From contig CM043948.1 in NCBI GenBank assembly GCA_014529385.2, positions 23,798,451-23,862,450 of the forward strand: a stretch of 64,000 nucleotides of DNA, in the 5' to 3' direction. Positions within the stretch are counted from its first letter, which is position 1, and each line of letters opens with the position of its first letter. Position numbers and translations under genes: made by a program. The DNA comes from Adiantum capillus-veneris. Lineage: Eukaryota; Streptophyta; Polypodiopsida; Polypodiales; Pteridaceae. Below are positions 34,119-42,998 of the stretch, piece by piece. The notes beneath the pieces were generated by a model, which saw nothing but the letters and a program-made list of their open reading frames with translations, had not been told where the DNA came from and did no database searches.

Positions 34119-34307
34119 TGAAGGGGATCGGGGAGCACCACAGACGTTGAGTGAGAGAGAGAGAAGGAGATACACACACGATGTGGGTGGGGAGACTCAA
34201 AAGAGTGAGCAGCCCCCTATACACTTATGCTATGTATAAGGTATACAAGTCAGTGGGCGCCCAGACTCTGGGCGGCCGGGCAAGGCACAGACGCCTATAC
34301 CCCAACA
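34119..34307 (-). mobile_element. Small solo LTR (TRIM-like), 189 bp
   Basis: On the - strand it starts TGTTGGGGTATAGGCG and ends ...CCCCTTCA. It is flanked by CTATG (34114-34118) and CTATC (34308-34312), a 5-bp duplication with one change. Removing the element plus one duplicate restores the reading frame of the interrupted exon (N-L-S-A-I-E). An internal palindrome GGCGCCCAGACTCTGGGCG is present. Its start resembles the Cassandra LTR start, but no 5S sequence is visible. Confidence 0.7.
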
Positions 34308-35639
34308 CTATCTGCCATTGAAATGAGTCATAAATTAGATCTGTTACAGTTCTCGGCTAATGGAGCCGACCTGTCTAACTTTATCAAAAAACTTTGTGGC
34401 CTTACTTCTTGTTTTGCTACCACTAAATTGTTTGATCCTGCTAAGGTAGGGATGACGCGGCTTTGGAAGCAGTTAAAAGCTTTAAACAAGGACTCAGCTT
34501 GTCAAGTGAAACATCTCTACTTGATATGGTTCCGAAAGTCTCTAAATGTTTTCCTTTCCTCCCTCCTAGGCAGATTGCCATGAAGGAATTGAGATTGACC
34601 ATCAGCTTTGGAAACTTCAGAATAAAGATTTTGTTGCACCCATCTCTATTGAGACTTGGGTTTTTCTTGCAGCTCTACCAGCCTCTACTAGTGAAGACTG
34701 TCGGCTTGAGACCCTCAAAGGAGTTCAGTTCTTGGACAAAGGTGATGTCATAAAAGCACCTTTCAGTATGTACTTCTTGGATTCTAGGAAATGCCCTGTC
34801 TTATCTAGCATTTATGTCAGAACCAAGGGGACTATGACCTTTTCTAAACAAAGCAGTGAATTCTATTCTGAGTCAATATGGAACATCTACCATCCCTACA
34901 TCAAGTGTGCATGCAAAGCTTTGGATGCAAAAGCTGACTGTGAAAGTAACATCCTCTAGTTTGATCATGCGATTTGGTTCCTTCTCAACCATCTAGAGGA
35001 CCTCTTCCCATCACACATAGAGGAGCATTTTCTACCTATGATCTGCTCCTGGCTTGGTGATGAAGCTAAGGAAGCTGTGCGAGCCCAAATTGCATATCTT
35101 CAGTTCAGGAATTTCATGTATGAGGCTCTAAAGGAGCTGAAATTAGAAGCAGTACATAGTACATACATGTATGTACCTTGTCATGTGTGTTTGGTAGTAC
35201 ATACATGTTAGATGAACTGACTTTTGGTTGGACTTTTGATCCTCATTTGAAGAATTTTGTGTATTCTACAAAATTTTTGACGTTTGACAAACGACCATCT
35301 TGTACATGTTCTATTTTTAGAAACTACTGTTCTAATTTCAATAATTTTGAACAACACATATGCACTACCGATATGTCTTTAATTGGTTTAAAAGAAAGCA
35401 AAGACCTATTAAGTAAAGGTCTCAATCATATGCCACTCCAACCACTAAACCCACACTTGGCTTTTGCCACACTACTTACCTGCTTGGCTGACATAGCCAA
35501 GGTATTGAATTTAGATAGTCTACAACATGCTAGACTTTCTGATTCATTATTCTCGTACTTTCAAACATGTATTGGGTCAATCCCACCTGCATGGGTGAGC
35601 CTGGAACAACATGGCTCTCTCCTTCACTGTTTTCTATGA

Positions 35640-36083
35640 TATATAGCTAGAGAATCGAAATCAGAGCTAGAGACATAAATGCCTCTAGCCAAAAAGGGAG
35701 GGCTAATGTTGGCCGGCTTTTGGAGCCTGGCCGTGGGAACCAACCCCAAGCGGGGAGCATGAAACAAATTTTAAAAAAATGTTTTTTTTCCTTGACTGTG
35801 CAAGCTGCCGCCACCCTCTCTCCCCCCCTTGCTCACGCATGCGCCCACAGTGGGCCGCCAAGCATGGCACCCCTCCCTCCCTCTCCTCCATTATTCCCTC
35901 CCTCTCTCCTCCATTATCACCATCCCTCTCTCTCCCTCTCGTTCGTTTGCAAGCAGCCAAGGCGTTCTCTCTCTCGCTCGTCATCAACCATGGCGCCACT
36001 CCAACCAGGGGCCACCACCCTCTCCCTTATCCGCCAAGTGCAGCAGGAACACTCTCTCTCTCTCTCTTAACACACACCTCACA

Positions 36084-36125
<42 letters not shown>

Positions 36126-36307
36126 CCCCTCCCTGTGTCGGCAGGATGGCGATAGGCACTCTCTCTCTCTCTCTCATTATTTACACACACACACACACAC
36201 ACTCACCCTCAGCCTCTCTCTCCCCATCACCCCCTCTCTCAGTCTCTTTCTCTCTCCCTTGTTCAACCCCCCTCTCTCTCTTCCTCGTTCCTGTGTCGCA
36301 GGGCATG

Positions 36308-36384
<77 letters not shown>

Positions 36385-36429
36385 CACACACACACACACA
36401 CACACTTGCCAACACACTCACACACTTAC

Positions 36430-36467
<38 letters not shown>

Positions 36468-37240
36468 CCCCATATACACACCCACACACTCACTCAACCT
36501 CTCTCTCACCCATCTCTTTCTCTCTCTCCATCCCTCTCTCTCTCTTTCAGTTAAAGTATCTCTCTCGCTCTCTTTCCATACACACACACACACACACGTA
36601 CACTACACGCACGAGCGCACACACACATTCAAACAAACACACGCACGCCATAGGCACGCACAAGAAGAAGAAGACCAGAAGGAGCTCAACATTGATGCCC
36701 AAACAACAAAAAGAAGAAATACCAAATCACGCGATGGCAACAACGAATCAAGAAATGACGCCGAAGGCATGCCCCGGCCGGCTTCGAAAGTAACGAACGT
36801 GCTACATCGATGCACCAGCAAAGCTCGCCATTCATCGGCATCTCGTCCACGATGCATCTCTGTAGTAAACATCCGTAGGGTAATCCATTTTTCCGTTTTC
36901 AAGTCAAAACCTCATATAAAAACAAATTGTATATTGCCACCTCTCTCTAGGTGATGGTCACAAAGGCCCACCTAGGAGATATCATTTTAAAGTTCTTTTA
37001 AAACAAAGCAAGGGTCAACCATCTGGGACCCGACTCCTTGCTTTGTCTCTCCTGATTAGGGCCCTAACTTAATCAGATTATCCTAAACTAATGCATCATG
37101 TACCTATAAAAGAACATTGAGAGGTCACTATCAGGGGCAACACTTGGGAGTCAACACTTGAGAAGGAAGCCATGCACACACCTTGACTCCAAGGGTCACC
37201 ACACACAAGAGTAGAATCTCCTAGTGTATGGAATTTTCTC
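35640..37240 (+). mobile_element. Gypsy-A family: end of an internal region plus an incomplete 3' LTR
   Basis: The 67 bases before 35707 (GAGCTAGAGACATAAATGCC..AAAAAGGGAGGGCTAA) match those before the 3' LTR at 48808 and include the polypurine tract. The LTR starts TGTTGGCCGG (TGATGGTCGT in the 3' LTR) and runs through long CT and CA microsatellites to TTTCTCTAGAGAA at ~37240, where the match stops. TATAAAAG at 37105-37112 is the likely LTR TATA box. No other part of this copy lies upstream. Confidence 0.75.
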
Positions 37241-38013
37241 TAGAGAATTTTCTGTTTACCTTTATCCAGCTAGATACCACCTGTTTTGGCCAAATTTGGG
37301 GAGCATATGAAACCGGCCTGTGGTGGGGCGGTCGGCGTTGGTTTTCACCCGAAATTCTTTACTTTAGACACACACACAGAGCACTTTGCAAAGAGAACTT
37401 GCGACGGGAATTAACACTTGAATACACACACGAATCGGAAGCTAGAATGCCCCGAGCAGACGCCGACAACCTGTAGGCCCCAAAATTGGCGCCCCTTTCG
37501 GTATTTCTTTATTCTTTAAGAGGGTAAATTTACAAAGTAGAGTCCTGGGAATCCTTTGTTTGTATCCAACTAGATACCACTTGATTTGGCCAAATTTTGG
37601 CAGCATAATAGCCCAAAACTTCCGCGAAACCAATTCCCCTGCTGGAACTCACTTCCACCGGAGTCTGGCATAAACAATATGATTCCTGTCCAAAAACAGT
37701 AAATTCAGCACGATGTATTTACTGGTTTTTGCCATGTTTTCAGCCCCAAACAATCCCCTAACTGTCCTCTACCAGTGGGGCACTATTCCCAATGATTCTG
37801 GCATCCGTATGGCTGAAAAACAGTCAATTTACAACGCATACACAGCGCTAAAAACGCACCTGTACAGTGAGGTTATGACCCTCACCGGTGCCTGCTTTGG
37901 AGTAGCAGTTAGCTACCCCTGTTCCTGCTCAAGGAGGCTCTTGCCTCAGCACAAAAGCATGAACCCACACAACTGTACATTAGTCAAATGAAGAGCCCTC
38001 TTGTGGGGCATCA
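37241..38013. other. 773-bp segment between two gypsy-A LTR pieces, origin unknown
   Basis: Not homologous to the LTRs on either side. It contains a two-copy motif CAGCTAGATACCACCTGTTT / CAACTAGATACCACTTGATT (37268 and 37567), each followed by TGGCCAAATTT(T)GG(G/C)(G/A)GCAT. On the - strand this reads TGGTATCTAG, which resembles a primer-binding site. No open frame is convincing. Confidence 0.5.
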
Positions 38014-38026
38014 CATAACTGCATGT

Positions 38027-38096
<70 letters not shown>

Positions 38097-39046
38097 CACA
38101 CACACACACACACACACACACACAACCCCATATACACACCCACACACACTCGCTCAACCTCTCTCTCACCCATCTCTTGCTCTCTCTCCATCCCTCTGTC
38201 TCTTTCAGTTAAAGTATCTCTCTCGCTCTCTTTCTATACACACACACACATACGTACACTACACGCATGAACGTACGCACACATTCAAACAAACACATGC
38301 ATGCCATAAGCACGCACAAGAAGAAGAAGACGAGAAGGAGCTCAACATCGATGCCCAAACAACAAAAAGAAGAAATACCAAATCACGCGATGGAAACAAC
38401 GAATCAAGAAATGATGCCGAAGGCATGCCCCGGCCGGCCTCAAAAGTAACGAACGTGCTACATCGACGCACTAGCAAAGCTCGCCATTTATCGGCATCTC
38501 GTCCACGACGCATCTTTGTAGTAAACATCCGTAGGGTAATCTATTTTTCTGTTTTCAAGTCATAACCTTATATAAAAAACCAATTGTATATTGCCACCTC
38601 TCTTTAGGTGATGGTCACAAAGGACCACTTAGGAGATATCATTTTAAAGTTCTTCTAAAACAAAGCAAGGGTCAACCATCTGGGACATGACTACTTGCTT
38701 TGTCTCTCTTGATTAGGGCCCTAACTTAATCAGATTATCCTAAACTAATGCAGCCTGCACCTATAAAAGAACATTGAGAGGTCACTATCAAGGGCAAGAC
38801 TTGGGAGTTAGCACTTGAGAAGGACGCCCTAAGACCAAGGGTCACCACACACAAGAGTAGAATCTCCATGTATATGAAAATTTTCCTAGAGAACGCACTA
38901 TAGGCTCTCTCTCTTTCTCACTATCTATGTGTGTGTGTGTGTGTGTGTCTGAGACCACGGTCTCCATCTTGCTAAAATTGAGTTTTCTATAAATACCACT
39001 TTGAATCAAAATTGCCCTCACATCTCGAGGGGTTTTCATCATCTAC

Positions 39047-39104
<58 letters not shown>

Positions 39105-39257
39105 GGTGTGCAGTATTAGTGTTATTTTAAATCACTATTGTGCACGTCCTAGTCGCTCAAAGCTAGGTGGTGCCCCCTGTTTACTCCCCGTGACGAGTTA
39201 GCGTGCACGATCCTGGCGTAGAGGCCGTCGAGGTCCGTTTTGCGCTTGCGCTTGTCA
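38014..39257 (+). repeat. 5' LTR of gypsy-A, lacking its left part
   Basis: Matches the LTR pieces at 36300-37240 and 52390-53624, starting at the long CT run, and ends GCGCTTGTCA at 39257 like the 3' LTR (53624). About 600 bp of the LTR start are missing. A G-T-rich primer-site candidate (TGGTGCCCCCATGG) begins at 39260. Confidence 0.75.
38762..38769 (+). promoter_or_regulatory. TATA box of the gypsy-A 5' LTR
   Basis: TATAAAAG in the context ACCTATAAAAGAACA is preserved in all three LTR copies (37105, 38762, 53174). Transcription would start some 30 bp downstream within the LTR, near GAGAGGTCACTATCA. Confidence 0.6.
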
Positions 39258-39316
39258 TTTGGTGCCCCCATGGAGGACGGCTTCTCGAAAACCTTCAGTT
39301 TGAAACACTGAAAATG

Positions 39317-39577
39317 ATGCATGCGTCAACCATGGACAAGTGGCTGCGGGAATTCTCCAATTGGAGAACGAAGGAGGAAGAAATTGAAGAGGCACTCAAG
39401 GTCTTCATCGAAGTGCTACTATCAGGTTGTAGCATCGTCGATATCCAAGAGGTAAGCTCTCTATCTTGCATTGCTCGTGCTAATCGCAAATCAAGAGCAT
39501 CAAGAGGGAGGGCTTTGAAATGTCATCACTGTTGTCAACCAAAGCATTCTATTAATGAGTGCCGACAGAGGAGGTGA
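39317..39577 (+). CDS. Short leader ORF with a CCHC zinc knuckle
   Basis: From MMHASTMDKWLREFSNWRTK the frame runs through a Glu-rich helix to CHHCCQPKHSINEC and a stop at 39577. The spacing C-x2-C-x4-H-x4-C is an exact Gag-type zinc knuckle. It lies upstream of, and separate from, the gag gene at 40321, whose own knuckle is damaged. The frame is open from 39203 in the LTR, so the start is uncertain. A nucleic-acid binding role is inferred from the knuckle. It could be the remnant of a second gag. Confidence 0.5.
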   Translation: MHASTMDKWLREFSNWRTKEEEIEEALKVFIEVLLSGCSIVDIQEVSSLSCIARANRKSRASRGRALKCHHCCQPKHSINECRQRR

Positions 39578-39902
39578 AGAAAGAACGATGAGTTTTGCTT
39601 TTGAGAACCGCGTCAGCACTCTCACCTCAGTCAGATTTTGTGTAACACCAAGTGTTTTCTCTCCAACTGTCAGAGAAGAATTGCCAACTACATCAACCAC
39701 CAAGTCCAAGCCACAAAGCCTAAAGCATTTGGTGGAAGCAAGTGGGTCTACGCTCTCTCTAGGCATAGAGAGTTCAAGTGAAGTACGACCACCCAAGTGT
39801 CACTTTCACATGCAAAATGGAAAGCCGATTGACGTAGATTCTTCTCACCCAGTTTGTTTTGAACCCAATGTGGAGGATTTTGTGGACTTCAACAAGAGGT
39901 AG
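39555..39902 (+). CDS. Unrecognised ORF overlapping the leader ORF
   Basis: 115 codons overlapping the end of the previous frame by 23 bp (MSADRGGEERTMSFAFENRV...). The Ser/Thr-rich middle and the last part (HFHMQNGKPIDVDSSHP) resemble no domain I know. If the two frames were one gene, a frameshift at the overlap would join them. Its reality as a protein is uncertain. Confidence 0.3.
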   Translation: MSADRGGEERTMSFAFENRVSTLTSVRFCVTPSVFSPTVREELPTTSTTKSKPQSLKHLVEASGSTLSLGIESSSEVRPPKCHFHMQNGKPIDVDSSHPVCFEPNVEDFVDFNKR

Positions 39903-40320
39903 AGGCATGTGGTTAATGTGTCACCTTGTCAACAGTTAAGGTATGCAACTCTTGTGGTCAGAGCCTTTCCCTACACCCGACATGGATAATACAATAGGCC
40001 AGAAGTCTTTCCTTTTTGTTTCTTGCAACACATGCATGTAAACGTGTACATTGATAGGAAGATATTATACTAGCAAAAGATTGTTTTCCTATTTGGAGCA
40101 GAGATGCTTGATGAAATCCTTAGATCCCCACGTCCCATCATCTTGCCCCTTCTTGATTACTACCACTCTTTTGATGTAAGCATCTTTATTCTATTCTAGC
40201 CTTGCGCACTACTTAGCTCCTGCTCAAATCTATCCACCCAGCCTTGTAAGAAAGCCGCTATAAGGCGCTAAGTCATTTGTGTTTAAGAAAAAAAGTTTGA
40301 AAGAAATCTTGTTTTTTTCA

Positions 40321-41127
40321 ATGGCAAATGTTTCCTTCCCAATCTTCACGGGTAAGGTGGGGTAAGATGCTTCAGATTTCCTGGATAATCTTGAAATAAC
40401 ATGTGTCATCTTTGGAAGGGATGACGATGCTTCATGTCCACGTATTTTTCCGCTGCTAATGAAAGTGGAAGCGCGATCATGGTACAATGCCTTGGTGCCA
40501 GTCACCAAGGAGAGGTGGGATCTGCTAAGAGCAGCATTTCTAAGGCGTTTTGGAGAAGGCACCATATCTGAGAAGCTATGGAGATTACTGGTGGAGTTGA
40601 AGCAAGGAAGTATGGTTGAGTATGTAGCATATGAATCAAAGTTTGTGGATCTATGGGGACGATGGGTTACATCGCTGAGGGAGGGTGAAGGGGCATCCAA
40701 TTTTATGAAGAAAGACTGATTTGTGGCTTGTTTATGGCTAATTCCTAAACAGAAGGTAAAGGGAAGGTTTCCTGCTACATGTGAGGTAGCAATTAAAGTA
40801 GTCCGATTTAAAGATAAGAAGTTGCGTCGACAAGCCATAACTACCGAGGAAGAGGAACTCGGAAGGGCCCGACCACATCTAGCCGCACTTGCAACAGCCG
40901 TCCAGAGGAATCAGCCACAGGAACCGACTGAAGATCAACAAGAACTGCTCAACCAAATCACCAACCAGCTAGAGAATCTTTTAGTACATCTGCTGCAGCA
41001 AGTGTATGCACCTGCCAGAAATCCAGAGCAAGGAAGAGGGCAGCGAAGACAGAATCAAGACTACCATTGTTACAACTATGGGGAGGATGGCCATGGCATG
41101 TATTATTGCCCACACCCAAGAAGGTAG
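40321..41127 (+). pseudogene. Gypsy-A Gag with two internal stops
   Basis: ATG at 40321 opens MANVSFPIFTGKVG. TAA follows at 40351, and TGA at 40717 interrupts KKD(R)FVACLW. Between and after these the single frame has the retrotransposon Gag core: DASDFLDNL, KVEARSWYNALVPVTKERWD, RAAFLRRFGEG and EYVAYESKFVDLWGRWV. A region with coiled-coil-type heptads (QQELLNQITNQLENLLVHLL) comes next, then the knuckle CYNYGEDGHGMYYC, in which the second Cys is Tyr. Both stops are single-base changes of sense codons and fit C-to-T decay of methylated DNA. Confidence 0.75.
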
Positions 41128-41395
41128 AATTCAATAGAGGAGGAAGGCAGAATCAGGTTTCACTACTGAGAGCAAGACCACCACCACCAAGGGCACCACA
41201 ACAAGCACCACCCGTACAAATATTACAGCGACCTGTGATACCACAATCACCACCACATACCCTCATTCCACCTTTACCACCACCACTAGCTGGGAAACCA
41301 GGTAGTGAGCGTCATCCAGTCTTGACAAGATGAAAGTGGAGAAACACATCAAGGGAGTAGAGGAGGGTAAGGCCAATGCTGAATAGGTAGACACC

Positions 41396-42100
41396 ATGGG
41401 ATTTAATCACTCTATACATGAGGAAGCTTCAAAAAAGGAGGAAAAGATAAAGGCCAAGGGGGAGTCAATCAAGAGAAAGTCTAAGCCACGACGAAAGACT
41501 GGCATTTTAGCTTTCACAGCTGGTGAGTCTATAAAATCTTGTGATCCTGTGAGTGATGTTTCTATGCAAAGCATGAGAATCCCTAAAGGGGTCAGAGAGA
41601 CCGTGGCTCATGGCCATGAGAGAAAATCAATATTTGGCACAAGAATTCTCAGTATGCAAGCTAGAAAGGGCAAAGAGATCCCATACAATACGAAGGCCAG
41701 TAAGAAACAAGGGGTGGACCTAGAGACTAGTGCACTCTCTAGTGATTCTACTATAACATCAAAGGAGGAGGAATCTACAACAACGAATGATAATGACAAC
41801 ACTTTTGAAATCACAGGTCTCATTCTTACTGATCACAACAAGGTGGATCCACAAGATATACAAATGCAAGAAGGAAGCATGAAGTTTTTGGAACTACACC
41901 AATCAAGGGAAGCAATCGTAGACACAACTCAAACGATTGTTGTCAAGGAGTGGGACTTTGGAGTCCACCCAAAGGAGATTCTTAAGCAAGTGGATGCAGT
42001 GGAAACCTATTGGCGATCTAGGTTTGTCAACCTAGATGTAGAGATTGTGTTTGATCGTATTGTGTTGATGCATTTAAGAAAAGCTTTAAAGAACCCTTAG
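41396..42100 (+). CDS. Unidentified 234-codon frame of gypsy-A
   Basis: Begins MGFNHSIHEEASKKEEKIKA, with a Lys-rich segment, a Ser/Thr/Asp-rich middle (EEESTTTNDNDNTFEITGLI) and a C-terminal part HPKEILKQVDAVETYWRSRF. It lies where protease would be expected, but no DSG/DTG motif is visible. A proline-rich frame (41067-41333) lies between it and gag in another phase. Function unknown. Confidence 0.35.
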   Translation: MGFNHSIHEEASKKEEKIKAKGESIKRKSKPRRKTGILAFTAGESIKSCDPVSDVSMQSMRIPKGVRETVAHGHERKSIFGTRILSMQARKGKEIPYNTKASKKQGVDLETSALSSDSTITSKEEESTTTNDNDNTFEITGLILTDHNKVDPQDIQMQEGSMKFLELHQSREAIVDTTQTIVVKEWDFGVHPKEILKQVDAVETYWRSRFVNLDVEIVFDRIVLMHLRKALKNP

Positions 42101-42445
42101 CACAAGGGGTGGTCATAAGGGTCACAAAAAACGGATCTCAATGTGAGAAAGATGGCAGTATGGTCCTGCATGCATATAGTCGAGATGAAGTGTTTTTCAA
42201 CTAGTGGATTGTAGCGTACCTTTTGTATATTCTATGCACTTTTGTACAATGTGTATCAAGCTTGTCGTGGAGCTGCAAGGTCAACGTCTTATTACCAATG
42301 TTAGGAAATGCAATGGACCTTTTTGACGGCACTTAAGACGATAGTGACTCTTTTGCTAGCTTCACCATAATGGTGAGCTAGGTTCTGAAGAAAATTGGGA
42401 CTTGCCACATGAACCAGGAAGCCATAGATGGAGGACTCTTGGTAC

Positions 42446-42671
42446 TGTTACCATATACATGTGGTAGTGATGTGTGTGAACACATTAGGACCACCGGGGC
42501 ATTTTTTCCCTCTTTAGGAGGTTTTTCCCCCGTGCATTGTACATACGCCCATCACTCTAGGGCTATCCATCTTTCCATTGCACACTAAGTAACACACTCT
42601 CTATTGTGTGCCTTGAGCTTCCTTTGTCTTCTCCAAGCTGTGTGCGTTTCTCTGCAACCCTAATTCCAACA
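42446..42671 (+). repeat. 5' LTR of copia-1
   Basis: 226 bp, nearly identical to the 3' LTR (47078-47304) over the whole length by eye, which argues for a fairly recent insertion despite the coding damage. Confidence 0.93.
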
Positions 42672-42673
42672 AT

Positions 42674-42685
42674 TGGTATCAGAGC
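42674..42685 (+). other. Primer-binding site of copia-1
   Basis: An exact TGGTATCAGAGC two bases after the 5' LTR, complementary to the 3' end of initiator tRNA-Met. Confidence 0.95.
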
Positions 42686-42998
42686 AGGTCACGTCCTCCC
42701 GGACTTAGTCGCCAGCTGCTCCAGCACACGCCTGCTCACTTTCTCCGATTTCAGTGAGCTTTGGCAAGCGTTCGTAGGTCGACAAATATTTTGATTTGGG
42801 CTCATTTCGGCCTCCGTTTCCACTATAGGCAGTACTGCAAAGGCTATTTCGTCATTTTGTGCAGAATTTCTTTCAGTGCCGTTTTCTGCATAGATAGGTG
42901 CCTTCTAGTCTTCTACGGTTTGTGCTATATAGCACAGGTTGTTCCCGCTCCATTTCTCCTATTTTCGGGTAGTTTTCACATCAGGTGCAACATTTACC

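Larger units (their letters stand above)
31488..35639 (+). pseudogene. Spliced gene of uncertain type, possibly Penelope-like, interrupted
   Basis: A candidate first exon ATGGCCCCCAACAAAAAG (MAPNKKTPAESTE, 31488-31526) ends at a GT donor, but its link to later exons is not proven. Clear coding starts at ~33940 (DPRLYHESVNLRRLVLILAN). It is broken by a 189-bp solo LTR (34119-34307) and resumes as LSAIEMSHKLDLLQF. An intron at 34446-34569 (AAG/GTAGGG to CTCCTAG/GCA) joins LFDPAK to ADCHEGIEIDHQLWKLQ in frame. A TAG at 34957 interrupts the next exon. The last exon (~35210-35639) has CTCSIFRNYCSNFN, QHICTTDMSLIG and LLSKGLNHMP. This pattern recalls the region before the RT domain in Penelope-like retroelements, an intron-tolerant group. 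No RT follows, because gypsy-A sequence begins at 35640. Confidence 0.4.

Noticed and set aside
35779-36954. A 391-codon open frame across the gypsy-A LTR
   Set aside because: It is encoded mainly by CT and CA runs (Leu-Ser and Thr-His repeats) and has no counterpart in the other LTR copies beyond the microsatellites. The same holds for the frames at 52099-52861 and 48894-49315.
41067-41333. Proline-rich 88-codon frame as a separate gene
   Set aside because: It overlaps the gag end in another phase and is better explained as the linker after the Gag knuckle following a frameshift.
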